From the NCBI RefSeq assembly GCF_040675855.1, contig NZ_JBEGIK010000001.1, positions 3,870,358 through 3,934,357 of the forward strand: a stretch of DNA of 64,000 bases, given 5' to 3'. This document shows, piece after piece, positions 33,606 to 41,821 of the stretch. The translations under genes were made by a program, and so were the position numbers. Within the stretch, counting starts at the first letter, position 1. Each line of letters begins with the position of its first letter. This DNA is from Microbacterium sp. LWH3-1.2. Lineage in GTDB: Bacteria > Actinomycetota > Actinomycetes > Actinomycetales > Microbacteriaceae. The notes under the pieces were generated by a model that was not told the origin of the DNA, did no database searches, and worked only from the letters and a program-made list of their open reading frames with translations.

Positions 33606-35075
33606 GTGGATAAGTACCTACTGAGCGATTCACACGAATGGTCAGGGCATTGGTGGTTGCCTTCGGCGCCTGACGACCGAGTCGCGGGCGTGCTCTCGTT
33701 CGAGCCGGATGACGGGCTAACGCTTCGGCTGATCGGCGGATGGAGTATCGACTACGAGGAGCCAACCGAGTCGGTTATCGTGACGGCGAACCGGATGCCG
33801 CAGGCACCGCTGATCCACGGAGTGTCGCGCGGGGAGCTGATCACTCTCGCGGACGTCTTCTTCACGAAAATGGAACGGTTCCGCGTCGGACATCGAGGTC
33901 CCGCGGATTCGACCATCGCGCATGCGGAGACGGCGCTCGTAGGATGCCACCTGGACGACGCCGACTCGACCGTGTTTGAGGGCGCCATCGCGACCATCGA
34001 GAACATGTCGTCATGGTCTCGCCTGAGCGGCATGCGGTCCGAGGTGGGACGCGACGACGACGGACGCCGCACCAGCGGGATCACGAATGTGCAAGTCGGC
34101 CCGCTCGTGGCTGAAATTGGTGACGTTACGGCGACGCTCTTTCACATGCTGTGGCTGCCGCAGAGCGAGTTCACGCGGTGGGGAACTCGTGAGAGCTTGC
34201 GCGAGACGGCATCGCTCCAGATCACCTCTGGGCAGCCGCGGAGCCTCGCGGGCTGGACTGAAGAGTTGAGAAGCGCCGGGGACCTGATTTCCCTGTGTGG
34301 GCTGACCGCGTGTGGCTTGCTGTCGATCCGACTCCTCCTGCCTGCGACGCCTGAGCGCTACCGCGAGGGTGATCCCCGAGCAAGCGTCAGGAACGAGGTG
34401 TACGTCGTCCAGAAACGGATCACGCAGCCCAACCCGACGGCGTCGGCGCTCGAGGCTCGCCACTTCGTAGTCACCCTCGACGACTTTGACTTCGAGACGC
34501 TCATGCAGCGGTGGTTCGAGGTGCGTGAGACGTTCTCAGCTGCGCGAGGCATGATCCTCGGACTCAAGTACGTCCCGGGCGGCTACGTCGAGACTCAGTT
34601 GATTGCGGCCGTCGCCGCTGCGGAGTCGATGCATCGCGCACTCGCGCCAGCCTCACCGATCGATGATGACAAGTACCGTCGCCTTCGCAAGCTGCTCGTC
34701 GATGCGACTCCGCCAGAACTCGTGACATGGGTCCGGGACCGACTCCCGAGAAACGAGCCGTCCTTAAAGGACCGGCTCCTTGACCTCGCCCGCCGCCCCG
34801 GCGAGTTCATGAGCACACTTGTCCCAGATGCCGAAAAGTGGGCAAGGGCGGCACGCACATCGCGAGACCAGCTCGCTCACACAGGCGAGACCAAAGCGCA
34901 GAGTGTCGAGCAAATGGCTGCGGTCTCAGAGGTCACCGCGGCAGTGGTAGCGCTGAACTTGCTCTTCGAGCTGGGCGCGCCGATCGACGCGCTCGCTGAA
35001 GCGCTGAGCGCACAGCCTGACCTTCGCATCGCGTGCGACTTTGGCCAGGAGAACTTCTCCTCCGAGACGGGCTGA
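33606..35075 (+). CDS. ApeA-like HEPN anti-phage protein
   Basis: A 489-residue protein. The N-terminus (EWSGHWWLPSAPDDRVAGVL followed by beta-rich sequence) resembles the ApeA N-terminal domain. The C-terminal helical part ends in a HEPN-type RNase motif R-x4-H at Arg420-His425 (RDQLAH), preceded by ESMHRAL and KWARAARTSRD helices as in ApeA/HEPN proteins. ApeA is a defence RNase that stops phage growth. The GTG start has GTGGAG about six bases upstream. Codon bias is weaker than in the core genes, consistent with transfer. Family placement is from motif memory, not a search. Confidence 0.72.
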   Translation: MDKYLLSDSHEWSGHWWLPSAPDDRVAGVLSFEPDDGLTLRLIGGWSIDYEEPTESVIVTANRMPQAPLIHGVSRGELITLADVFFTKMERFRVGHRGPADSTIAHAETALVGCHLDDADSTVFEGAIATIENMSSWSRLSGMRSEVGRDDDGRRTSGITNVQVGPLVAEIGDVTATLFHMLWLPQSEFTRWGTRESLRETASLQITSGQPRSLAGWTEELRSAGDLISLCGLTACGLLSIRLLLPATPERYREGDPRASVRNEVYVVQKRITQPNPTASALEARHFVVTLDDFDFETLMQRWFEVRETFSAARGMILGLKYVPGGYVETQLIAAVAAAESMHRALAPASPIDDDKYRRLRKLLVDATPPELVTWVRDRLPRNEPSLKDRLLDLARRPGEFMSTLVPDAEKWARAARTSRDQLAHTGETKAQSVEQMAAVSEVTAAVVALNLLFELGAPIDALAEALSAQPDLRIACDFGQENFSSETG

Positions 35076-35380
35076 CTGACGAAGCGCCCCTTACGCCCGA
35101 CAACATCGCGCAGCTTTTGGACGCGGATGTCGAACTCGTCGAACGCGCACTGCATAGTCACCGCGGTCAACCAGGCAGGCCGCCGGTGAGCTCGCTGCGC
35201 AGGCGATCCGCGAACGACTGAAGGGCGCCGGAGAGAAGCCTCACCCGCAGCGCGGGAGCCGGTGGCGTCATAGCGCGCCCCGGGCCGCATTTCTCTCTAC
35301 TCTCAGTATCCCGGCGGTCGGGCCTTATGGTCATCGAGCGCCCGGATGTCGGTCCTGGGCCGGGCATCCGACGCGGCGGA
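35076..35380. other. Spacer with two marginal short ORFs
   Basis: A plus frame (GTG 35033 to 35221) reads LTDEAPLTPDNIAQLLDADV and then VELVERALHSH, coding-like and HTH-like, overlapping the end of the ApeA-like gene. A minus frame (35271-35167, 34 codons) reads LRVRLLSGALQSFADRLRSE. Both could be remnants; neither has a convincing ribosome site. Confidence 0.3.
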
Positions 35381-35932
35381 TTACCGCTCTTCGATGTCGA
35401 CCAACCACCCGGCGAATGAGCGAGTCGTACCTTCGCCGAGCGGACGGCTCATGCTGGCGCCGTCCGGTTGCAGCGGGGTATCCGGTTCTTCCGGCGGCAG
35501 CCGCACGCCGCGGGTCGGCTCCAGTTTGGCTGTGCCGGGCACAGGCACGATCTCAACCACGTACCGCGACGGTCTCGAGCCCGCAAACACGCCGCCGCCG
35601 AGGTCCCGGCCGACCAGTGGCCACTCCTCGCCGTCAGGCGGCATGACTGCGTCAGCCGGCGCGCCGTGGCCTGGACGACGCAGTGAGCGACGTTCCTCGA
35701 CTTCGTGCGCGACCATACTCACGGCGGTCACGCGGCCGCGCACTCGATCGGCGACTTCCTGTTCGTGATGCGACTCGACCGCGTCCACCGTTGCGATCAG
35801 TGCCGGACCGAGGAGGTCACCGAGCGACGGATCGGGGGTGCGTGTGGCGATGCCAAAGTCGACTTCGTCGCCGACAACGAATGCGTCACCACAGCACGCC
35901 CACTCCCACTCCGTCAGCCACACGTGCGTCAT
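35381..35932 (-). CDS. DUF6578-like protein
   Basis: A 183-residue protein beginning MTHVWLTEWEWACCGDAFVV, the pattern of the actinobacterial DUF6578 family (Trp-rich start, a CC pair, then GDEVDFGI). The C-terminal part is Pro-rich and ends in GWLVDIEER. Function unknown. The start at 35932 follows a TACGGT -10 box by 7 nt (leaderless); the frame open further upstream lies before that box and is rejected. Confidence 0.6.
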   Translation of the reverse strand: MTHVWLTEWEWACCGDAFVVGDEVDFGIATRTPDPSLGDLLGPALIATVDAVESHHEQEVADRVRGRVTAVSMVAHEVEERRSLRRPGHGAPADAVMPPDGEEWPLVGRDLGGGVFAGSRPSRYVVEIVPVPGTAKLEPTRGVRLPPEEPDTPLQPDGASMSRPLGEGTTRSFAGWLVDIEER

Positions 35933-35939
35933 GCAGCCC

Positions 35940-35945
35940 ACCGTA
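35940..35945 (-). promoter_or_regulatory. -10 box TACGGT for the DUF6578-like gene
   Basis: On the minus strand TACGGT lies 7 nt before the ATG, with no Shine-Dalgarno. Confidence 0.45.
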
Positions 35946-35993
35946 GCGAGCGGCGGCGGACCTATCTGCACCGCGGGCCCGGAGGTGGGTGTG

Positions 35994-36404
35994 CTACCGC
36001 GCGGCGGAGAGGCTTTCGCGGACTCGCGCGATTGCGGCCGCCCACGCTTCGGATCCGGCGTCGCTCCACAGTTCAGCGAGCTCCCCTTGCGGAGAGGCCG
36101 CGATCTCGAGCGCACTCAGCGCGACCGGCACGATCCCTTGTGGCGGATTCGGAAGTCGCTCCACGAACGCGGTAACGCTTTCCGTGTAGACGTCTGATTG
36201 AGTGGGTGCGCCACTGGCGTGCGCGACGACCTCGGCCGCTGCGATGGCAACACTGGCAACATCCGCGTCGATGGATGCCGGCTCCTCTTCGAGGACACCG
36301 GTGAGGGCATCCAGAACCAGGTCCCAATTCTCGGCCTCGTCGAGTTCCCACGCCCAGTCGGCCACGGTGTCGTTGCCGAACGGCTCTGCACTCCATGCAC
36401 CCAT
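35994..36404 (-). CDS. DUF4259 domain-containing protein
   Basis: A 136-residue acidic protein starting MGAWSAEPFGNDTVADWAWE, the characteristic DUF4259 opening (MG-W---PF-ND-A-DW). It is all-helical in appearance, with many Ala/Glu/Asp. Function unknown; members are scattered in accessory regions, sometimes near toxin or defence genes. A TACTGT -10 box 6 nt before the ATG indicates a leaderless transcript. It lies upstream of the DUF6578-like gene, in the same orientation, but each has its own promoter. Confidence 0.75.
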   Translation of the reverse strand: MGAWSAEPFGNDTVADWAWELDEAENWDLVLDALTGVLEEEPASIDADVASVAIAAAEVVAHASGAPTQSDVYTESVTAFVERLPNPPQGIVPVALSALEIAASPQGELAELWSDAGSEAWAAAIARVRESLSAAR

Positions 36405-36410
36405 GACGGC

Positions 36411-36416
36411 ACAGTA
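36411..36416 (-). promoter_or_regulatory. -10 box TACTGT for the DUF4259 gene
   Basis: On the minus strand TACTGT lies 6 nt before the ATG at 36404. Confidence 0.45.
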
Positions 36417-36444
36417 ACGTGCAGCAGGTGCCCGCGATGACAGC

Positions 36445-36453
36445 TGTGGACAA
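36445..36453 (-). other. DnaA-box-like site
   Basis: TGTGGACAA on the plus strand, i.e. TTGTCCACA on the minus strand, identical to the site at 32399. It lies in the 217-bp spacer before the relaxase gene, which otherwise holds nothing recognisable. Confidence 0.35.
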
Positions 36454-36621
36454 CGTCACTGACCGCGACCTTCAAGCGCGGATGGCGGTCCGCAATCGTG
36501 CGGACATGGGTTCGCCAGCGCGCGACTCGATAGCGCCACGCGTAGATGCTGACTCGGCCCAGATCGCTCGTTTAGCCCGCTCGCGAGTGCGCACACTCGG
36601 GGTTCATCTTGCGTGCCGGGC

Positions 36622-39366
36622 CTAGCGCGTGATTCCGTTCCCGAACGAGTTCAGTGGGCCGTATCCGACGGGTCGAGTAGCCGCTTCTCGTGAGGCTCGG
36701 CGGAGTTCGAGATGAGCGGCCGTAATCGACTCGGCGATAGTGATCTCGGCGGCACCCCGGAGCATCGTCGTGGCTACATCGTCGATCGCGGCTCGGTCGC
36801 TGTGGGCAACGCTGACAGCGACGTTGTGATGGCGACCGCGGGTGAGGCCGACGTAGAGTCCGGCGGCGTCGACGTCGGGCCCGACGAAGGCGGCGTCGGT
36901 GGTGTCGCCTTGGATGCCGTGCACGGTTGAGGCGTAGGCGAGTTGGACGTAGTCGAGGGCGTAATCATGGGTGATACGGCGGCGCTCGCCGGCGTCGCTG
37001 GGTGAGACTAGGTCGATCGCGTCGTCGCGGATGCCGTCGACGATCCAGGTGGCGCGGTTATCGATGCCGGTGCGAGGGTCGTTGCGGCGGGTCTGCACGG
37101 TATCTCCGACGAGGAGTCGTTGCTCATCGCGCCCCCACGCGAGGACCCTGGGGTCGAGTTCGCCGATGTCGACGCGGTGCTGCTGGATGAGTGTGCTGAC
37201 CGCGTCGGCTTCCGTGTTGCTGCCGCACACCAGTGCAACCCGCTGCCCATGAGCCCGGGCGTCGATGTACCCGTCGACCATGACGGTGCGCGCGGCTTCG
37301 GTGGACTCCACGCGGCGGACGTGGCCGCCGGCGGCGAGAGCGGTCGCGATGCGGAGTGCGTGCTGGTGGTCCCGAGGGTGGCGTAGCTGCAGTGTGAGGG
37401 CGGCGTAGGCAGGGTCGCGGAATCGGTGCACGGTATCCAGCTCGACGGTGGCGGTGGTGTGGCGCGTGGCGATCGCCATCGCCCCCGCGTGCCCGACGGG
37501 CAGGGCTTGGTGTGGGTCACCGACCAGGGCCAGGTCGACGCCGGTATCGAGCGCGAGTTCGGCGAGCGCGTCAGCAGTCTGCAGGTCGACCATGCCTGCC
37601 TCGTCCACCACGATCCGGTCCCTCGGATACAGCGGATACTGCTGCGGTCCGGGATAAACCGCCCCGGTGGTGGGGTCGATGTCGCGGACGGCAAGCCGTG
37701 TCCATACCTGTGCGCCAGCGACATCTCGGATCCATCGGTAGCCGTGGTCGTACAGCAGGGCGTGCAGGCTGGATGCGTCCGCGCCCACTTCCCGCGCAGC
37801 GACGGATGCGGCCTTGCGGGTGGGGGCCACGACGAGCATGCGGCGCCGCTGCGCGTACAGGGCGGCGTGCGCAGTGCGCAGCATCGTGGTCTTCCCGGCG
37901 CCGGCGGGGCCGGTGACGGTGACGAGCCGATCGGTGCCGGCGATAGCGCACGCCGCGACAAGCTGTGACCGGTCCAACCGGTCGATCCCCTCGACGGATG
38001 CAGCTGCCCGGCGCAACTCGTCGGGCAGCCGGGACCGACCAGGCGTCGCGAGAGCATCGAACCGACCCGCGAGCCGCACCTTCAACCGGCAGGTCTCCGT
38101 CGCCATGAGCTGTTTGATGTGCCCCGGCAAACTCTCTTCTGCGATCAGCCTCACCACGCGCTGGTAAGCGCAACGAACGACCTCCCCGACGGTCCCGTCG
38201 AGGTCGCTCCGGCCTGCCACGATCCCGGTTCCGGCGAGCGCGCGCAGCGCGCCAGCATGAAGGTCGAAGCTGCTGAACCGGCCGCTCGATGCCCGGGACC
38301 GCTCGTCGGCATCCACCACCGCTTGCGCGGCCAGCAGCTCCAGATCCAGCTCCGCAATCGTGATCGGGGCGACCGCGTGTGGTGCGCGGCGGTTCAGCAG
38401 GCCCGGGTCGAGCGTTGCCAGCTCGTCCCGGACAGCGCGCTCCCATGAGCCCTCATCCAATAGTGCGGGCTTGTTCGGCCGGGACACCGCCCACGCCCGC
38501 CGGTCGATCTGCGCCAGCACCTCCACGCTCGGGCGCGACCCACCGTGCGCCGACTGCCATGCGGCGATCAGCCGGCTACGGTTCGCCTCGATCTGCGCCG
38601 ACCGCCGCGACAGCGGGGCCACCGCCGATGCGAGCTCCGCGATCTCCCCGTCAGGACGGATCGTGTAGCCGTGGCGGGCAAGCGCCGCGATCCACTGAGG
38701 GTCGGTCCGCGCAGCGAGTTCGCCTTCGGCGTTGACGACGGTATGGAACTTCATCGCCACCCGTGAGTCAACGTTGGACCACCTGCCGTCCTCACCCTTG
38801 ACCTTCACGTTCAGCCACAAGTGCCGGTGGATATGCGGGTCCAGCGCGCGGGAGCGGCGGTGTTGCAGTTCCACCACCTCGAGGCGGGCGATCGACTCGC
38901 GGATGAGGCCGCCGTGTCCCCGGCGGGCGTTCAACTCGCGCTGCCACAGCATGATCGTGCGGTCGCGGATGCGGTCCTGCAACGCCTCGAACTCGGCCGC
39001 CAACTCCGAGTGCAGCACGGCGGCGATGCTGTACGACTTAGGGTGATTCAGCGTGCCATCCAGCAGCAGATCTGCCTCCGCACGCAGCTGTGGCCTCCCG
39101 CGCTCCTCACCCGTCACGGGGTCGTGGCCGGTCAGCCACGTTCGTAATGCGCTCGGCGGCAACTCGTCCGCACGGAGCTCGCCACCCTCGGCGATGAAAC
39201 GCGTGACGGCCGAGTCATGCGCGGCTTCGCTGTACGCCTCGAGCGCGTCGACGCCGTACGTCTCCTGCAGGTGCGCGTCGCAGACACCATCGAACGCGTA
39301 GGCAATCGCCTGTCGAACACCGCGAGAGTCACCGCCCCGCTTCCACCGCTCGAGCCCACCCCTCAT
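36622..39366 (-). CDS. TraA/MobF-like conjugative relaxase-helicase
   Basis: A 914-residue protein. The N-terminal TrwC-type relaxase part contains the HUH metal triad His178-His180-His182 in DPHIHRHLW. The helicase part has Walker A GPAGAGKTT near 484, Walker B RIVVDEAGMVD, then VGDPHQALPVG and the late YVGLTRGRHHNVAV (RecD/AAA_30 type). It should nick oriT and unwind DNA for transfer. The usual MobF N-terminus with a YY pair near residue 20 is not seen; Tyr23, Tyr37 and Tyr45 are the only early candidates. An in-frame TAG lies 12 nt upstream of the ATG, so no longer start exists. No other transfer gene is in the window. Confidence 0.85.
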   Translation of the reverse strand: MRGGLERWKRGGDSRGVRQAIAYAFDGVCDAHLQETYGVDALEAYSEAAHDSAVTRFIAEGGELRADELPPSALRTWLTGHDPVTGEERGRPQLRAEADLLLDGTLNHPKSYSIAAVLHSELAAEFEALQDRIRDRTIMLWQRELNARRGHGGLIRESIARLEVVELQHRRSRALDPHIHRHLWLNVKVKGEDGRWSNVDSRVAMKFHTVVNAEGELAARTDPQWIAALARHGYTIRPDGEIAELASAVAPLSRRSAQIEANRSRLIAAWQSAHGGSRPSVEVLAQIDRRAWAVSRPNKPALLDEGSWERAVRDELATLDPGLLNRRAPHAVAPITIAELDLELLAAQAVVDADERSRASSGRFSSFDLHAGALRALAGTGIVAGRSDLDGTVGEVVRCAYQRVVRLIAEESLPGHIKQLMATETCRLKVRLAGRFDALATPGRSRLPDELRRAAASVEGIDRLDRSQLVAACAIAGTDRLVTVTGPAGAGKTTMLRTAHAALYAQRRRMLVVAPTRKAASVAAREVGADASSLHALLYDHGYRWIRDVAGAQVWTRLAVRDIDPTTGAVYPGPQQYPLYPRDRIVVDEAGMVDLQTADALAELALDTGVDLALVGDPHQALPVGHAGAMAIATRHTTATVELDTVHRFRDPAYAALTLQLRHPRDHQHALRIATALAAGGHVRRVESTEAARTVMVDGYIDARAHGQRVALVCGSNTEADAVSTLIQQHRVDIGELDPRVLAWGRDEQRLLVGDTVQTRRNDPRTGIDNRATWIVDGIRDDAIDLVSPSDAGERRRITHDYALDYVQLAYASTVHGIQGDTTDAAFVGPDVDAAGLYVGLTRGRHHNVAVSVAHSDRAAIDDVATTMLRGAAEITIAESITAAHLELRRASREAATRPVGYGPLNSFGNGITR

Positions 39367-39372
39367 GCCGTC

Positions 39373-39378
39373 AGGCTA
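39373..39378 (-). promoter_or_regulatory. -10 box TAGCCT for the relaxase gene
   Basis: TAGCCT on the minus strand lies 6 nt before the ATG at 39366 (leaderless type). Confidence 0.45.
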
Positions 39379-39383
39379 CTGCC

Positions 39384-39409
39384 ATTGCTAGTCATTCACC
39401 ACTAGCAAT
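39384..39409. promoter_or_regulatory. Palindromic operator over the relaxase promoter
   Basis: ATTGCTAGT (39384-39392) and ACTAGCAAT (39401-39409) form an exact 9-bp inverted repeat with an 8-nt spacer, placed just upstream of the relaxase -10 box where the -35 region should be. It is probably the binding site of a transfer-gene repressor; no repressor gene is adjacent. Confidence 0.55.
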
Positions 39410-39443
39410 CACCGTTGGTGCCTGCGTGCATTCCCTACTTCTA

Positions 39444-39531
39444 TTCCATACTTCTCTCGCCTCGCTTCCGAACTTCTCGTGCCTCGATTCCGAACTTCTC
39501 TTGCCTCGGCGCGACTATCTCGTGGCCCAGC
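39444..39531 (+). repeat. 22-bp direct repeats (three good copies plus one degenerate)
   Basis: Units start at 39444, 39466, 39488 and (degenerate) 39510. The common pattern is TTCCGAACTTCTC, two variable bases, then GCCTCG; copy 1 has ATA for GAA. A partial TTCCCTACTTCT lies just left (39431). They sit between the relaxase gene and selO. Tandem 22-bp repeats are typical of plasmid iterons or relaxosome sites. Confidence 0.7.
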
Positions 39532-39607
39532 AGCACTCCGCTCGTGGATCGTCGGCACCGGACGGGATCCCCCGGGTGCCGACCAGCGATAGGAACGACG
39601 GGCCAAT

Positions 39608-41119
39608 TCAGGTGCCGCAGAACGTGCGGTGCGGTGGAGTGCCTGACGGGGCCGGCCGCGCGAACCGCAGGTATTCGCTACCCGGCCGCTCGGTGTAGGG
39701 GTTGCGTAGCAGCTTGACGAGCTGCTCGAAGGGAGCGAGGTCGCCCGCGTTCGCCGCCTGCAGTGCCCCTTCGACGATGTGGTTCCGGGCGATGTAGTGG
39801 GGATTCACCGCGCGCATCGTCGCGGCATCGGGCGCAAGCGCGCGCCACTGCACTAGCCAGGCATCGAGCTCTGGTAGCGGTCCGAGGAATCGATCTCGAA
39901 CAGCTCGTTCATCGCCCTCGGCCGCCGTCGCGAGATTCCGCCAGAATCCCGTGAAGTCCACCTTGTGCTCGGCGAGCAGAGTGAGCGCGTCGTGGGCGAG
40001 CGGGGCCGCGTCGGCCGCGCTAACCCCCGTATGCAGGCCCAGCTTCGTGCGGAAGGCCTCCGCCCAGCGTCGCTGGTACTGCGCATCAAAGCCGGCGACG
40101 ATCTCGGCAGCGACCGCCTCCCCCGCTGTCGTCTCATCAGCGAGCAGCGGCGACAGCGCTTCGCCGAGTCGCTCCAGATTCCACTGCATGATCGACGGCT
40201 GCCTGTCGTACGCGTAGCGCCCGAACCGGTCGATCGAGCTGAAGTACGCGCCCGGCTCATACGCGTCGAGGAAGGCGCAGGGCCCGTAGTCGACGGTCTC
40301 GGCGCCCACGAGCACGTTGTCGGTGCTGAGCACGCCGTGCACGAAGCCGATGCGCATCCAGTGCGCCGTGAGCGCGGCGACCGCACCGACGACCCCCTCC
40401 AGCAGTGCCCGATACGGATGCCGCGCCTCGGCCGCCTGCGGATAATGTCGCGTGATCACGTGGTCGGCGAGCCGGCGCAGCAGCGCCAGGTCTTCCTGGG
40501 CGCGCACGTACTCGAACGAGCCGAACCGCACGTGACCGGATGCCGTTCGCGCAAGAACAGCTCCGGGCAGGAGGGAGCCGTCGAGTTCTCGAGGTCTGCC
40601 CGTGGCGACCACCGCGAGCATGCGGGTCGTGGGAACTCCCAGGGCGTGCATGGCCTCGCCCATCAAGAATTCGCGCAGCATCGGGCCCACAACCGCGTAC
40701 CCATCAACGCGCGAGAGCGGCGTCGGCCCGATGCCCTTGAGGTGCACATCGCGAAGGCGACCGTGGCTGTCGCGACGCTCCCCGAGAAGCGCCGCGCGCC
40801 CGTCGCCTAGGACGGGCTTGAAGACGCCCCACTGGTGCCCGGCGTACAGCTGCGCAACGGGCGGCCGGCCCTCATGGAACGACTCGCCGGTAAGGAAGCG
40901 TACGCCTTCGGCGGAGCCGAGGTATGCAGGGTCGAGATCGACGTCGCGCGCGACCTCCTCTCCCAGTGCGAGAAGCCGGGGCTCGGGGGGTCGCACCGGG
41001 GTGACGGGGCGGGACAGCTCGGGGAACGACTCGGCCCAGGTCCGCTCCAGCCATGGCAGGCAGGCGGGCAGATCGAGCGTAGTGTTCGTCGCGGCGTGGG
41101 ACGCGGCATCCGTCATCAT
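39608..41119 (-). CDS. selO: Protein adenylyltransferase SelO
   Basis: A pseudokinase-fold AMP transferase that modifies proteins on Ser/Thr/Tyr and is linked to redox response. Motifs are QLYAGHQWGVFKPVLGDGRA (nucleotide loop), then KGIGPTPLSRVDG, the FVHGVLSTDNVLV active-site region, the ALAPD segment and the conserved C-terminal end TFCGT (selenocysteine/Cys site). The gene is full length, about 503 residues. The start is uncertain: ATG at 41119 or 41116 lack a Shine-Dalgarno, while a GTG at 41146 has GGGGGAG. A broken paralogous fragment lies at 15131-15314. Confidence 0.9.
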   Translation of the reverse strand: MMTDAASHAATNTTLDLPACLPWLERTWAESFPELSRPVTPVRPPEPRLLALGEEVARDVDLDPAYLGSAEGVRFLTGESFHEGRPPVAQLYAGHQWGVFKPVLGDGRAALLGERRDSHGRLRDVHLKGIGPTPLSRVDGYAVVGPMLREFLMGEAMHALGVPTTRMLAVVATGRPRELDGSLLPGAVLARTASGHVRFGSFEYVRAQEDLALLRRLADHVITRHYPQAAEARHPYRALLEGVVGAVAALTAHWMRIGFVHGVLSTDNVLVGAETVDYGPCAFLDAYEPGAYFSSIDRFGRYAYDRQPSIMQWNLERLGEALSPLLADETTAGEAVAAEIVAGFDAQYQRRWAEAFRTKLGLHTGVSAADAAPLAHDALTLLAEHKVDFTGFWRNLATAAEGDERAVRDRFLGPLPELDAWLVQWRALAPDAATMRAVNPHYIARNHIVEGALQAANAGDLAPFEQLVKLLRNPYTERPGSEYLRFARPAPSGTPPHRTFCGT

Positions 41120-41165
41120 GGGGTCGGCCCCCACCGCGCGCGCCACCCTGAACTCCCCCCGGCCG

Positions 41166-41690
41166 TCAATGTGCGACGGAGGCGTCCGCACCCAGCACGC
41201 GCTCCAGCGCGGGCCATTCCGTGTGTAGCCACCCCTCGACGACCTCTGCGCGGCGGTCGGTCTCGGACGCGGGAAACGCGATGCCTCGCGTCGGCGTGGA
41301 CGCTCCGAGTTCGATCAGCAGCGGACGCAGGCCGTGCTCGACGGCGAGCGCGTGCGTGGGCGCGCCGATGGTGAGCAGCGGAACCGCGGTCACGCCGTTC
41401 AGCTCGCCCGCCGTGAAGCGGTCCAGGAAGGCCTTGAGCAGCCCCGTGTAGGTCGCCTTGTACGTCGGGCTTGCGACGACCACGAGATCGGCCGCCGTCA
41501 CCCGGCGCCGCAGCTCGTCGATGGTGTCGTCGGGGAAGCGGAAGAGGAGCGATGCGACGTCGGCCAGGTCGATCGTGTCCGCCACCCGAGCTCCGGAGCG
41601 CGCGGCGATCCGCCCGGCGACCTCCTCCGCCACCAGGCGCGTGCGTGACGAGGGCTGAGGGTTCCCGACCAGGACGACGATGCTCGACAT
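41166..41690 (-). CDS. NAD(P)H-dependent FMN reductase (SsuE-like flavodoxin fold)
   Basis: A 174-residue protein of the FMN_red family. The phosphate loop GNPQPSSRTR is at residues 9-18, and VVVASPTYKATYTGLLKAFL near 71-90 is diagnostic of SsuE/MsuE-type reductases that supply FMNH2 to two-component monooxygenases. It lies divergent from a flavin reductase-LLM operon, consistent with feeding those monooxygenases. The start at 41690 is preceded by a G-run close to the ATG; an in-frame ATG 9 nt upstream is possible. Confidence 0.87.
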   Translation of the reverse strand: MSSIVVLVGNPQPSSRTRLVAEEVAGRIAARSGARVADTIDLADVASLLFRFPDDTIDELRRRVTAADLVVVASPTYKATYTGLLKAFLDRFTAGELNGVTAVPLLTIGAPTHALAVEHGLRPLLIELGASTPTRGIAFPASETDRRAEVVEGWLHTEWPALERVLGADASVAH

Positions 41691-41821
41691 GCCCCCCATG
41701 CAAGCCGATCGCCAGGGGATCAGAACCTTCGATGACGCCATGCGCCGCCGTATGACGGCGCGTTTCCTCGTGTTTCGTGCCGACCCCATCCTGGCCGGGG
41801 AGCCGCGCCTACCGTCGTGCC
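41691..41821. promoter_or_regulatory. Divergent promoter region with -10 box TACCGT (41810-41815)
   Basis: TACCGT ends 6 nt before the ATG at 41822 and suits a leaderless mRNA. A GCGCCG/CGGCGC stem around 41749-41764 followed by T-rich sequence could be an operator or attenuator. Confidence 0.4.
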
